A stretch of DNA of 64,000 nt from Dictyobacter aurantiacus (GTDB taxonomy: Bacteria > Chloroflexota > Ktedonobacteria > Ktedonobacterales > Ktedonobacteraceae). Location of the stretch: assembly GCF_003967515.1 (NCBI RefSeq), contig NZ_BIFQ01000001.1, forward strand, positions 1,612,001 to 1,676,000, read 5' to 3'. The notes under the pieces are model-generated. The model saw only the letters and a list, made by a program, of their open reading frames with translations. It had not been told where the DNA came from and made no database searches. A program made the translations under genes and the position numbers. This document shows positions 15,734 to 24,445 of this stretch, piece by piece (within the stretch, counting starts at the first letter, position 1; each line of letters opens with the position of its first letter).

Positions 15734-17440
15734 ATGTATAGCACACCACATATATTGGAAAAGCCAGAACGGTCAATAACACCACACTATAAAAAGACAC
15801 GTATCGCGGTAGCACTGGTAACGGTGATGATGATCATCGCAGTATCGATGCGCTTTATTCTGATCATCAATAACTGGCCGGTCACAAATAGCGATGAATC
15901 AATTATGGGGCTGATGGCCCTCCACATTTCACATGGAGGAGAATGGCCCCTCATGTATTATGGACAGGGATATATGGGGCCGATAGAAGCATATATAGCG
16001 GCACCCATTTTTCGTCTCTTAGGGCCATCCGTATTTAGTCTACGTATCGGACTACTACTATTTTTCGGCTTGTTTTTAATTGCTATGTACAGGTACTCAA
16101 AGTTTCTGTATACGGAAAAATTCGCCCTCTTTATCTGTCTTTTACTGTGCCTGGAATCGAAAGAGATCATCATCCGACAATTGAAGGCGATAGGAGGGTA
16201 TCCAGAGCTACCTTTTTTGGCCGTGACTATTTGTATTCTGGTTACGACCATACTCTGGCGACACGATAAAACGAGTACAAACAAAGCGCAAGTAAGTCAA
16301 TATCTCCTCTATTTTCTGCTTGGCCTGGTGGCAAGTTTTGCTATATGGACCGATCCTCTGATCTTCCCATTTGTCATGATGGGCCTGTTCCTTCTCATTA
16401 TGTTTATCAAAAAAGATTTACTATCTCTGTCGGGGTTATTATTATTATGCGGCTTTATGATCGGCATATTTCCAATCATTTTACATAATATAACCGCACC
16501 ATTTAGCGAGAGTACCATTGCCAATATGGCTGGACTTGCCAACGCGAGTGATGGAAAAAGCTATTCGCTGCTGCAAAGAATGGGTAGTGCATTCTTTATT
16601 AGTATCCCCAGCGCAACCGGTTATCCGCAAATATGTCCCGCCAACATGGCTCCAACCCTGGGGGAGATAAATACAGGATGCTTGCTACTGCGAGGTAGCT
16701 GGAGCCTCGGCTATGTAGTATTGTGGATACTGGCTGTATGGAATGCCGTCAAAAACATCAGGCAAGAGGCTGCAACGACGCGTGAAGCAAGGCAAAAGCA
16801 GATCATCGAGTATAGCCGCCTGATGTTACTTGTGGGTGGAGGGGTAACAATCGCCATCTATTCACAGAGTACATTAGCGGCCGTGGTACCAGAACCAACC
16901 TCAAGGTATCTTATTTGTCTTCTGCTCACCATTCCAGCCGTACTGTGGCAAATCTGGCCTGGGAAGAACAGTGCTCTTAAAAACAAGACCACAAAAATTC
17001 CTGGAATAGTCCTCTTGCTGCGTTTATGTATGCTATTCACTATTCTCTGTGCCTTCTCATACGGCGTATTTGAAACGTTTACGGATATTCCCGCCGCCCA
17101 ACAATTTTATCGCCAGGACACAAAACTCGTGCAACACCTGGAGGCGCTCCAGGCAACGCGCATCTACTCGGAATACTGGACATGCAATCGCCTTATATTC
17201 CGGAGCAAAGAAAAAATCCTCTGTAGTGTTCTCAATCCGGATCTTACACCAGGGATGAATCGTTATCCCCCCTACCATACTGCCGTGAAAAAGACCAAAA
17301 ATCCCTCTTATGTGTTTCCGCTTAACTCTCAACACGAGCAGAACTTTATCAAAATACACACACAAGATAATACGTTACAGAATTATCAGTACAGCACTTA
17401 TGAGGGGTATTCTATATATCTCTCTAAAGAGAGTATCTGA
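15734..17440 (+). CDS. GT-C fold membrane glycosyltransferase-like protein
   Basis: 568 aa. The ATG at 15734 was preferred to the ATG at 15725 because AGGA then lies eight bases upstream. About ten membrane helices; the first extramembrane loop carries NSDESIMGLMALHISHG and WPLMYYGQGYMGPIEAY, resembling the Asp/Glu-bearing first loop of PMT/ArnT-type (GT39/GT83) enzymes that use polyprenyl-phosphate sugars. A long soluble C-terminal part follows (after about residue 450). Acceptor unknown. Codons are noticeably more AT-rich than in neighbours (many ATA, TTA, AAA), which suggests transfer. Three family A repeats follow it directly. Confidence 0.65.
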   Translation: MYSTPHILEKPERSITPHYKKTRIAVALVTVMMIIAVSMRFILIINNWPVTNSDESIMGLMALHISHGGEWPLMYYGQGYMGPIEAYIAAPIFRLLGPSVFSLRIGLLLFFGLFLIAMYRYSKFLYTEKFALFICLLLCLESKEIIIRQLKAIGGYPELPFLAVTICILVTTILWRHDKTSTNKAQVSQYLLYFLLGLVASFAIWTDPLIFPFVMMGLFLLIMFIKKDLLSLSGLLLLCGFMIGIFPIILHNITAPFSESTIANMAGLANASDGKSYSLLQRMGSAFFISIPSATGYPQICPANMAPTLGEINTGCLLLRGSWSLGYVVLWILAVWNAVKNIRQEAATTREARQKQIIEYSRLMLLVGGGVTIAIYSQSTLAAVVPEPTSRYLICLLLTIPAVLWQIWPGKNSALKNKTTKIPGIVLLLRLCMLFTILCAFSYGVFETFTDIPAAQQFYRQDTKLVQHLEALQATRIYSEYWTCNRLIFRSKEKILCSVLNPDLTPGMNRYPPYHTAVKKTKNPSYVFPLNSQHEQNFIKIHTQDNTLQNYQYSTYEGYSIYLSKESI

Positions 17441-17454
17441 ATCTCGCCATCCCA

Positions 17455-17860
17455 GGGGTATATGAGCGCCCCCGCACGGGCGTCCGCTGCGCGGCCGCAT
17501 TGATTTTGTGTGCTGGTGCATCGGGGGCGCAACTGCGCCCCCGATGCACCAGCACACAAAGGACTCCTGAGCATCGCAGTGTGATGATCGTGAGAGTCAC
17601 CCTGGGGGCACGTGAGCGTCCCCACACGCGCGGACGCCCTTATTTTTTTGTGCTGGTGCATGGAGGCGCAGTTGCGCCTCCATGCACCAGCACAAAAAAG
17701 ACGCCTGAGCATCACAGTGCGAAAAATCAAGCATGCTCAGTGCCGATGATCGTGAGAGTCACCCTGGGGGCACGTGAGCGTCCTCACACGCGGACGCCCT
17801 TATTTTTGTGCTGGTGCATGGGGGCGCAGTTGCGCCCCCATGCACCAGCACAAAACGAAT
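17455..17860. repeat. Tandem array of three family A palindromic elements (A3-A5)
   Basis: Palindromes: 17505-17531 with 17534-17560 (centre AC), 17644-17670 with 17673-17699 (centre GT), 17804-17828 with 17831-17855 (centre GT). All arms are perfect (27, 27 and 25 bp). Between them lies a repeated linker: CTGAGCATC-CAGTG, ATGATCGTGAGAGTCACC, CTGGGGGCACGTGAGCGTCC, CGCGGACGCCCTTATTTT. Only the first copy keeps the full GCGGCCGC box. The array fills the gap between convergent genes. Confidence 0.85.
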
Positions 17861-17910
17861 TTGTGAGCGGGGATACTTTATATGATTTTTTCTAGCAGAA
17901 ATGGATAGAT

Positions 17911-18444
17911 TTAATATTGGATCAGCGCAAAGACGTCGTGTCCCTCCAGGCGTTCGCGGCCTTTGAGGAAGCTCAGTTCCACCAGGAAGGCGATGCCAGC
18001 GATATGGCCCCCCATCTTCTCTACCAGTTCGATGGACGCGGAGACGGTGCCGCCTGTGGCCAGCAGATCATCCACAATCAGGACACGTTGTCCCGGCTTG
18101 ATGGCATCGGTATGCAGCTCAACCACATTGGTGCCGTACTCGAGCGCGTACTCGACGCTAACGGTGCTGGATGGCAATTTGCCGAATTTGCGTACGGGCA
18201 CAAAACCACAATTGAGCAGGTAGGCCAGCGGCGCCCCGAAAATAAAGCCCCGAGACTCAACGCCAACTACGGCTTCAATACCAGCCCCCGCATAATGCGC
18301 GGCCAAACGATCCATGGCAACGTGAAATGCTTTGGGATCCTGCAGCAAAGGGGTAATGTCCTTGAACAGGACACCTTTCTGGGGAAAATCAGGGATATCG
18401 CGAACCCAATCTTCCAATCGTACAGGCTCGGATGTTGACGTCAT
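17911..18444 (-). CDS. apt: Adenine phosphoribosyltransferase
   Basis: 177 aa, near the usual 170-180. It salvages adenine to AMP using PRPP in the cytoplasm. The N-terminus has RDIPDFPQKGVLFKDITPLL, the adenine-site loop GVESRGFIFGAPLAYLL is present, and the PRPP-binding motif is VLIVDDLLATGGT. ATG at 18444 with GGAGAA upstream. Monocistronic in view: mscL lies upstream on the same strand beyond about 255 bp and a terminator, and family A repeats lie downstream. Confidence 0.95.
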   Translation of the reverse strand: MTSTSEPVRLEDWVRDIPDFPQKGVLFKDITPLLQDPKAFHVAMDRLAAHYAGAGIEAVVGVESRGFIFGAPLAYLLNCGFVPVRKFGKLPSSTVSVEYALEYGTNVVELHTDAIKPGQRVLIVDDLLATGGTVSASIELVEKMGGHIAGIAFLVELSFLKGRERLEGHDVFALIQY

Positions 18445-18651
18445 GAGCTATGTTCTCCTCTATATGGTATGAAATTGGCAATAACACAGGGGCCGGTCAA
18501 GCCATATATGTTATTCTCTTGACTGACCGCCCCTTATCTTCACTCACGGAAGACGTTAATCGCATCCATTAAATTTATGAATGACAATCAACATTTTCTC
18601 CGTTAGCAGTATACGCTAGCCATTTCCCACATGCAAGAATCTGAAGGGTCA

Positions 18652-18683
18652 TCTCCCGTTTTCCGCTGGCAGAAAACGGGAGA
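18652..18683. terminator. Terminator 3' of mscL
   Basis: TCTCCCGTTTTC (18652-18663) pairs perfectly with GAAAACGGGAGA (18672-18683) around CGCTGGCA. It lies 17 bp past the mscL stop on the minus strand. Confidence 0.65.
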
Positions 18684-18699
18684 CGGAGGCGAATAGCAA

Positions 18700-19221
18700 T
18701 CAGCGCGCCGTTGCGGCCTGCGCAGGAGTCTCATCTGCCGGCGGCAACTGGGCTGTACAATAAGCACAACGCGTCGCTTTCAAAGGCACAGAGCTCAAAC
18801 AGAACGGGCAATCACGCGTGGTCGGAGCCTCCTCCTTCTTGGGACGCAGGCGATCATAGCGATCGTGCAAAGCATTGATCGGCTTTACAACTAAAAAGTA
18901 AACCACCGCTGCCGTCAGAATAAAACTGAGTACAACATTAAGAAAATCACCATAAGCAAAAATCTGTTGGTGGTATGTTGTTGTCAAATTGCTGAGGTTC
19001 TGTTTCTGCACAAAAAGACCAATTAATGGTGTAATCAGATCTTTAACCAGAGCTTGCACTACGCCATTAAATGCAGCACCTATAATAACGCCGACGGCCA
19101 GGTCAACGACATTGCCGCGTAACAAAAATTTCTGGAAACCACCTAGCGTGTTTAAACCGCCCTTAAAACCGCGGCGGCCATAATCCGCGATGCGATCACG
19201 ATCAAATAAGTCCCGAGCCAT
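18700..19221 (-). CDS. mscL: Large-conductance mechanosensitive channel with C-terminal zinc ribbon
   Basis: 173 aa from the ATG at 19221, which has AAGGAG upstream; the frame stays open far upstream but that part is unrelated and lacks a start signal. The MscL core shows FQKFLLRGNVVDLAVGVIIG (pore helix) with AAFNGVVQALVKDLITPLIG, and FLNVVLSFILTAAVVYFLVV as the second helix. MscL opens under membrane tension to release solutes during osmotic downshock. The C-terminus adds a CPFC-(11)-CAYC zinc-ribbon-like module and an Ala/Pro tail. This addition is absent from the enteric protein, though similar tails occur in some Gram-positive relatives. Confidence 0.92.
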   Translation of the reverse strand: MARDLFDRDRIADYGRRGFKGGLNTLGGFQKFLLRGNVVDLAVGVIIGAAFNGVVQALVKDLITPLIGLFVQKQNLSNLTTTYHQQIFAYGDFLNVVLSFILTAAVVYFLVVKPINALHDRYDRLRPKKEEAPTTRDCPFCLSSVPLKATRCAYCTAQLPPADETPAQAATAR

Positions 19222-19334
19222 GAATACTCCTTCTCTGTCAGAAGACCATACGATTACAATACAGTCGCTGGATGCTACACATGCATCTCGCATGTAATAC
19301 GCAGGGTACAAATAATCCGCTACATGGCAGAGAC

Positions 19335-19580
19335 ATTTGTCGTAGGTGCCGGGCTTGCCCCGGCTTTGCCGCGCAGCGGTTCTGACAAACGCGCCACCAT
19401 ACAGATCCAATCTCAGCGTAACACAAAGCTCAGCTTTATTCCAGACCCTCACGCGTAGGGGGTGTGCGTCATATTTTTGCAAGAAGGACGGCAATAAGAA
19501 AAATAGAGATGCCTGCGTAGGTGCTGGGCTTGTCCCAGCTTTGCCGCAAAGCGGCCCCGTTCCCGGCCGTTTCAGCTCAC
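19335..19580. repeat. Repeat family D, two copies, in the 19222-20064 intergenic region
   Basis: GTAGGTGCCGGGCTTGCCCC-GGCTTTGCCGCGCAGCGG (about 19339-19378) and GTAGGTGCTGGGCTTGTCCC-AGCTTTGCCGCAAAGCGG (about 19516-19555) are about 90 percent alike. They carry two small hairpins, GCCGGGC/GCCCCGGC and CCGC/GCGG. A third copy lies at 26622-26690. No coding role is seen. Confidence 0.6.
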
Positions 19581-19713
19581 ATAGCACCATTCCCTTGGCC
19601 AAAAACCCTTTTTGCAACATTTGAGTGACACATAATGAATATATGTATCTTGATTTACATACAGGTTTATGGTACGCTCGTAAGAGATCGGCTGAAAGGA
19701 GTAGATACGCCAG

Positions 19714-19782
19714 ATGATAATGGTATTGGCAATTGATTTGAAGAAGAATTTTTCGCATCCTCTGATGGGAACCTATCTATAA
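19714..19782 (+). CDS. Candidate leader peptide of ABC exporter operon (22 aa)
   Basis: ATG at 19714 preceded by AAAGGAG (12-nt spacing). The ORF reads MIMVLAIDLKKNFSHPLMG then TYL and stops at 19782. It is followed about 90 nt later by a leader terminator and then the exporter genes. This is the layout of ribosome-mediated attenuation upstream of antibiotic-resistance ABC genes such as bmrCD. The peptide itself has no recognisable family. Confidence 0.4.
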   Translation: MIMVLAIDLKKNFSHPLMGTYL

Positions 19783-19872
19783 GTGCGCCCTCGAAGCCGC
19801 TAGCTGTTTGTAGCATTGCTCCTCCTTCTCTACCCAACGGGAGCATATCCTCCACTCGCTTAGACTGCATGA

Positions 19873-19905
19873 CCATGGGTGCACGCTGACCCGTGGCTTT
19901 TTTTC
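19873..19905 (+). terminator. Leader terminator (possible attenuator) before second ABC exporter
   Basis: CCATGGGT (19873-19880) pairs with ACCCGTGG (19889-19896), loop GCACGCTG, then CTTTTTTTCTC. It is located about 160 nt before the exporter ATG. An upstream TGCTCC/GGAGCA hairpin (about 19817-19851) could form a competing structure. Confidence 0.6.
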
Positions 19906-20064
19906 TCCCTTTTTCACATTATGATGCGTTGATACGCGAAGCCATGGGTATGGTCTGTCTGTTTCACCTCGTGGCCTTGCGGATATCATCATGCGCACGA
20001 ACAAATTTATGGCGCCGGGCTCACGAGGTTGCTGAAAGCATTGCTGTGATGAAAGGATTCACCC

Positions 20065-21819
20065 ATGAGCACCGCGCTCAAAGATTCATTTACCTATCGT
20101 GAGCTGTTAACACTCTACCTGGGACCACAGTGGCGGCGCGTCTGCTGGCTGATTCTGTTGCTGCTGGGCGGTATCATTCTGCAGCTGATTAATCCTCAGA
20201 TCTTGCGCCAGTTTATCGATAGCGCCATGCAGGGGGCCGACATCACGCCGCTGATGCTGGCCGGAGCCCTGTTCATGGGGCTCTCGCTGCTGAACCAGGC
20301 ATTGGCTGTGATCAATACCTATGTTAGCGAGAATGTGGCCTGGACCGCCACCAATCAGCTGAGAACCGACCTGGTGCGCCACTGTCTACAGCTCGATATG
20401 GCCTTCCACAAGGCCCGTACATCGGGCGAACTGATCGAACGCATCGATGGCGACGTCAATACGCTGGCCACCTTCTTCTCGCAGGCCATCGTCAGATTAT
20501 TCGGCAATGGCTTGCTGATCATCGGCGTGCTACTGCTGCTCTTCAAGGAACAATGGCAGGTAGGGATCGCCATCAGCCTGTTCGCGCTCGGCGGCCTGTT
20601 GATCCTGGTGCGGATACGCCGCGTCGCCATTCCCTATTGGATGAAGACGCGTGAGAAGGATGCCGAGTTCTTTGGCTTTCTGGGCGAGCAGCTGGCTGGT
20701 ACGGAGGATCTGCGCGCCAACGGCGCCACCGGCTATGTGATGACCCGCTTCTACCAGATCCTGCGGAGCTGGCTGCCGATCAATATACGCGCCAGCCTGG
20801 CCAGCTATGGAACCTGGGGCAGCACCCTGCTCCTGTTCGGCATCGGCAACGCACTGGCCCTGGGCATCTCGATCTACCTGTGGAGCAGGCACGAGCTCTC
20901 ACCGGGCGGTGTCTACCTGATCTTCTACTACACTAACCTGCTCAGCGCGCCGATGGAGCAGATCCGTACCCAGCTGCAACAGCTGCAAGAGGCGGGGGCC
21001 GGCATTGAACGCATCCGTCAGCTCCTGCAGGCTCAGCCGACCATCCTCGATGGCAGCGGACCAGATCTGCCAGCGGGAGCGCTGGAGCTGGAGATCAATG
21101 ACCTGACCTTCGGTTACAATCCAGATGAGCCGGTGCTACAGGGGATCTCCTTGCAGCTGGCGGAGGGACGCGTGCTGGGTGTGTTGGGGCGCACTGGCAG
21201 TGGCAAGACTACGCTGGCGCGCCTACTGCTGCGTCTGTATGAACCCCAGCAAGGAGAGATCCTGCTGGGAGGTGTGCCGCTGCGCCAGACGCGGCTGAGC
21301 GATCTACGCCAGCACATCGGCATGGTCACCCAGGATGTGCAGCTCTTCCACGCCACGGTGCGCGACAATCTGACCTACTTCAACCGCGCCATCGCCGATA
21401 AACGGATCATCAAGGTCCTCTCCCAGATCGGGCTGGTGAATTGGTATAAGAACCTGCCAGAAGGACTGGATACCATCCTGGGCTCGGATGGCGAGGGGCT
21501 ATCGGCGGGCGAAGCTCAGTTGCTGGCCTTTACACGCGTCTTTCTCAGCGATCCAGGCCTGATCATCATGGATGAAGCCTCGTCCCGCCTGGATCCCGCG
21601 ACGGAGCAGTTGATTGAGCGCGCCGTCGATACCCTGCTAAGCAATCGCACGGGTATCATTATCGCGCATCGGCTAGGCACCATCCAGCGCGCCGACGACA
21701 TATTGATCATCGAAAATGGACGGATACTGGAGTATGGTCCGCGCGCCCGGCTCGCTGCCGATCCTCAATCACGCTTTTATCAGTTGCTGCAAACCGGCTT
21801 AGAAGAGGTGCTCGCATGA
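20065..21819 (+). CDS. ABC exporter half-transporter, degenerate-signature subunit (A), second system
   Basis: 584 aa; ATG with AAGGA upstream. A six-helix exporter domain (about 1-310) is followed by a nucleotide-binding domain with Walker A GRTGSGKTT, Q-loop MVTQDVQLF, altered signature LSAGEAQ, Walker B LIIMDEASSRLD with the catalytic Glu, and H-loop IIAHRLGTIQRAD. It is clearly paralogous to the subunit at 2067-3818 (compare GELIER-DVN/DVS-LA-LF and ERAV). The 4-bp ATGA overlap with the next gene couples their translation. Likely the half that carries the working Walker B of the heterodimer. Preceded by a leader peptide candidate and terminator. Confidence 0.9.
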   Translation: MSTALKDSFTYRELLTLYLGPQWRRVCWLILLLLGGIILQLINPQILRQFIDSAMQGADITPLMLAGALFMGLSLLNQALAVINTYVSENVAWTATNQLRTDLVRHCLQLDMAFHKARTSGELIERIDGDVNTLATFFSQAIVRLFGNGLLIIGVLLLLFKEQWQVGIAISLFALGGLLILVRIRRVAIPYWMKTREKDAEFFGFLGEQLAGTEDLRANGATGYVMTRFYQILRSWLPINIRASLASYGTWGSTLLLFGIGNALALGISIYLWSRHELSPGGVYLIFYYTNLLSAPMEQIRTQLQQLQEAGAGIERIRQLLQAQPTILDGSGPDLPAGALELEINDLTFGYNPDEPVLQGISLQLAEGRVLGVLGRTGSGKTTLARLLLRLYEPQQGEILLGGVPLRQTRLSDLRQHIGMVTQDVQLFHATVRDNLTYFNRAIADKRIIKVLSQIGLVNWYKNLPEGLDTILGSDGEGLSAGEAQLLAFTRVFLSDPGLIIMDEASSRLDPATEQLIERAVDTLLSNRTGIIIAHRLGTIQRADDILIIENGRILEYGPRARLAADPQSRFYQLLQTGLEEVLA

Positions 21820-23579
21820 AGACATATCAATATCTCTGGTGCCTGTTTCGCTATCGTCCACTGCTCTACACGCTCAACGCTGTGCTGTGGGCCATCATCC
21901 ATGTCGCACCCCTGGTGCCGGGACTGCTGGCGCAGCAGTTCTTTAATCGTCTGCAAAGCGCCACGCAGCTCTCACATGCCTTCTGGCTCATTATCGTGCT
22001 GCTGGTGGCAACCGAGCTGGGCAGGGTCTGCCTGATCCTGTCCGGCGGCACCGTAGATTCACTGCACCGCTTCAGCATCAACGGCTTGCTGAAGCGCAAT
22101 ATGCTGGCGCGCATCCTGGAGCGTCCGGGGGCCCACGCGGTACCGGGCTCTCCAGGCGAGGCGATCAGCCGCTTCCGTGACGACGCGCGCCAGGCTGAAG
22201 ACGCCGTCAGCTGGACTCTGGATAGCCTTGGCTCCATCATCTTTTCGATCATCGCCATCGTGATCATGCTCAGAATCAGTGTCACCATTACGCTGTTTGT
22301 GTTTATGCCGCTGGTCTGCATGGTCGCTGTCACCCAGGCCATCCATAAACGCCTGGAACGCTACCGTCGCGCGAGTCGTGAGGCCACAGGAGCCGTCACC
22401 AGTGCCATTGGTGAGATTTTCAGCAGCGTACAGGGGATCAAGGTGGCGGCCGCCGAAGATCACGTCGTGCAACATTTCCAGGGACTGAACGAGCAGCGCC
22501 GCCGCACTATGCTCAGGGACCGTACGCTGGAGCAGCTGCTCGACTCGATCTTCGGCAACACGGTCGGGCTGGGCACCGGCATGATCCTGATCCTGGCCGC
22601 CCAGGCACTCCACACTCATCAGTTGAGTATCGGTGACCTGGCGCTTTTCATCTACTATCTGACCTTTGTGACTGAATACACGCAGTGGGCTGGCACGTTC
22701 CTGGCCCACTACATCCAGACCGGAGTAGCATTTCAACGTATGGATGCGCTGCTGCAGGGCGCGCCAGCTGAGCGGCTGGTCGCCCATCATCCACTCTACC
22801 TGCGCGGTCCCCTGCCAGCTTCCAACAAGAACACACTACCCACCACGCAGGATCAACTAACCACGCTCAGGGTCGAGGGGCTGAGCTACCGCTATCCCGA
22901 TAGCGGGCGTGGCATCACCGGGATCAGCCTTCAGCTGCATCAAGGATCGCTAACCGTCATCACTGGGCGCATCGCCTCCGGCAAGACTACACTGCTGCAA
23001 GCACTGCTGGGTCTGCTTCCCAGAGACGAAGGGGAGATCTACTGGAACGGCCAGCAGGTACAGGACGCGGCCAGCTTCTTTGTACCACCGCGTAGTGCCT
23101 ATACCGCGCAGATCCCACGCCTCTTCAGCGCCACGCTGCAGGAGAACATCCTGCTCGATCAGCCGCACAATCCTGAGCGGCTGCAGAAAGCCCTGCACAC
23201 GGCGGTCCTGGAACCAGACATCGCCACACTGGAACACGGCCTGGACACGGTCATCGGCAGTCGGGGCGTCAAGCTCTCAGGTGGCCAGATCCAGCGCACG
23301 GCGGCTGCTCGCATGCTAGTACGTCCCGCCTCCCTGCTGGTCTTTGACGATCTCTCCAGTGCCCTCGACATAGAAACCGAGCATCTGCTGTGGGAGCGGC
23401 TATTTCAGGACCAACCACCCACCTGCCTGGTCGTCTCCCACCGCAAAACCGTCCTGCAACGCGCCGACCAGATCATCGTACTCAAAGATGGACAGATCGA
23501 GGCCAGCGGCACGCTGGCTGAACTCCTGGAAAGCAGCGCGGAATTTCAATATCTCTGGCATGGAGCCAGCAATTTTTGA
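21816..23579 (+). CDS. ABC exporter half-transporter, LSGGQ-type subunit (B), second system
   Basis: 587 aa. Membrane domain, then a nucleotide-binding domain with Walker A GRIASGKTT (third Gly changed to Ala), signature KLSGGQIQRTAAARM, Walker B LLVFDDLSSALD with Asp in place of Glu, and H-loop VVSHRKTVLQRAD. It is a paralogue of the product of 313-2070 and shares the same asymmetry with its partner. Its own ATP site should be weak in hydrolysis, while its LSGGQ completes the partner's site. Substrate unknown. No transcription terminator is obvious before the Q/Y-rich gene. Confidence 0.9.
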   Translation: MKTYQYLWCLFRYRPLLYTLNAVLWAIIHVAPLVPGLLAQQFFNRLQSATQLSHAFWLIIVLLVATELGRVCLILSGGTVDSLHRFSINGLLKRNMLARILERPGAHAVPGSPGEAISRFRDDARQAEDAVSWTLDSLGSIIFSIIAIVIMLRISVTITLFVFMPLVCMVAVTQAIHKRLERYRRASREATGAVTSAIGEIFSSVQGIKVAAAEDHVVQHFQGLNEQRRRTMLRDRTLEQLLDSIFGNTVGLGTGMILILAAQALHTHQLSIGDLALFIYYLTFVTEYTQWAGTFLAHYIQTGVAFQRMDALLQGAPAERLVAHHPLYLRGPLPASNKNTLPTTQDQLTTLRVEGLSYRYPDSGRGITGISLQLHQGSLTVITGRIASGKTTLLQALLGLLPRDEGEIYWNGQQVQDAASFFVPPRSAYTAQIPRLFSATLQENILLDQPHNPERLQKALHTAVLEPDIATLEHGLDTVIGSRGVKLSGGQIQRTAAARMLVRPASLLVFDDLSSALDIETEHLLWERLFQDQPPTCLVVSHRKTVLQRADQIIVLKDGQIEASGTLAELLESSAEFQYLWHGASNF

Positions 23580-23719
23580 CATTGATAGCAAGATCATGTT
23601 ACCTTGGTAGAGGTAATACATAGCGTAAATTGCTCATTTGTGAGCAGACAATGTAAAGAGCATAGAAGACAGCCGATGGTCATTTGTTGATGACCATCTT
23701 GATACAGGAGGACACAGAT

Positions 23720-24445
23720 ATGTGGCCATTTGATCAAAATCAACACCAGGTATACCAGCAGTATGCCCAGGCCTATGATACAGGCAACTTCAATGGATTC
23801 GATCCTATGCAAGCCATCAACCATTTACGCCAGTTTATTCAGGGTGCGCCACCCGAGATGCAGCAAAACATCTATCAGCAACACTTTGATCAGATGCCGT
23901 ATGAGCAGCGCGCGATGCTGGCCCAGCAGATGCCACCGCAATACGGGGTTGATCCAGGCAATAGCTGGTCCATGGCTCAGGGGCTGATGCGCATGGGACA
24001 GGAACAGCCGCACCTGCTCCAGCAGATCTTCAGCCATCCCTTGCTGATGGGCAGTGCCGTAGCTTTAACCGCCCTGGTCGCCAAACATATGCTGGCCCAG
24101 CGTCAACAGCAGGGTGGCTATCAGCAGCAGCCGTACTATAACGATAATTTCCAGCAGCAGGGTGGCTTCCAGCAACAACCTTACGGCTATCAGCAGCCTT
24201 ACGGCAATGATCAATATCAACAGCAGCCCTATGGTAATCAGCAGGGCTATCAGAATCAACCATACTATGGCAATCAGCAGGGCTACCAGGATCCACAGTA
24301 TGCGCAGCAAGAACTGCAGCAGGAGCGGCAGCGTGAACAGGAATTGCGGCGCGAGCTGAGACAGGAAGAGCAAGAGATCGAACGCCTGGAGGGCAATGGT
24401 TACGGTAATCAACAACGCCATCATCATCGCCGTGAAGAATATTAA
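23720..24445 (+). CDS. Gln/Tyr-rich low-complexity (prion-like) protein
   Basis: 241 aa from the ATG at 23720 (AGGAGG upstream). Residues 1-110 look folded: FDPMQAINHLRQFIQGAPPE, NIYQQHFDQMPYEQRAMLAQ, then a single hydrophobic stretch LLMGSAVALTALVAKHML. From about residue 120 it is built of Gln, Tyr, Asn, Pro and Gly, with repeated QQPYG, NQQGYQ and PYYGNQQGYQ units, then a Glu/Arg/Gln-rich probable coiled coil (QQELQQERQREQELRRELRQ) and a His/Arg end. I know no function. Composition suggests self-association or condensate formation. A family A palindrome begins at the base after the stop. Confidence 0.7.
   Translation: MWPFDQNQHQVYQQYAQAYDTGNFNGFDPMQAINHLRQFIQGAPPEMQQNIYQQHFDQMPYEQRAMLAQQMPPQYGVDPGNSWSMAQGLMRMGQEQPHLLQQIFSHPLLMGSAVALTALVAKHMLAQRQQQGGYQQQPYYNDNFQQQGGFQQQPYGYQQPYGNDQYQQQPYGNQQGYQNQPYYGNQQGYQDPQYAQQELQQERQREQELRRELRQEEQEIERLEGNGYGNQQRHHHRREEY

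Noticed and set aside
17455..17860. CRISPR-like array
   Set aside because: The three repeats are long palindromes with conserved linkers; there are no short uniform repeats with unique spacers and no cas genes.
18700..19758. Long version of mscL (352 codons)
   Set aside because: Everything upstream of the ATG at 19221 is unrelated to MscL and includes repeat family D sequence. AAGGAG precedes the ATG at 19221.
19893..20102. 69-codon plus-strand ORF overlapping the start of the second ABC exporter
   Set aside because: It starts inside the T-run of the leader terminator, overlaps the exporter start in another frame, and has no ribosome site or motif.
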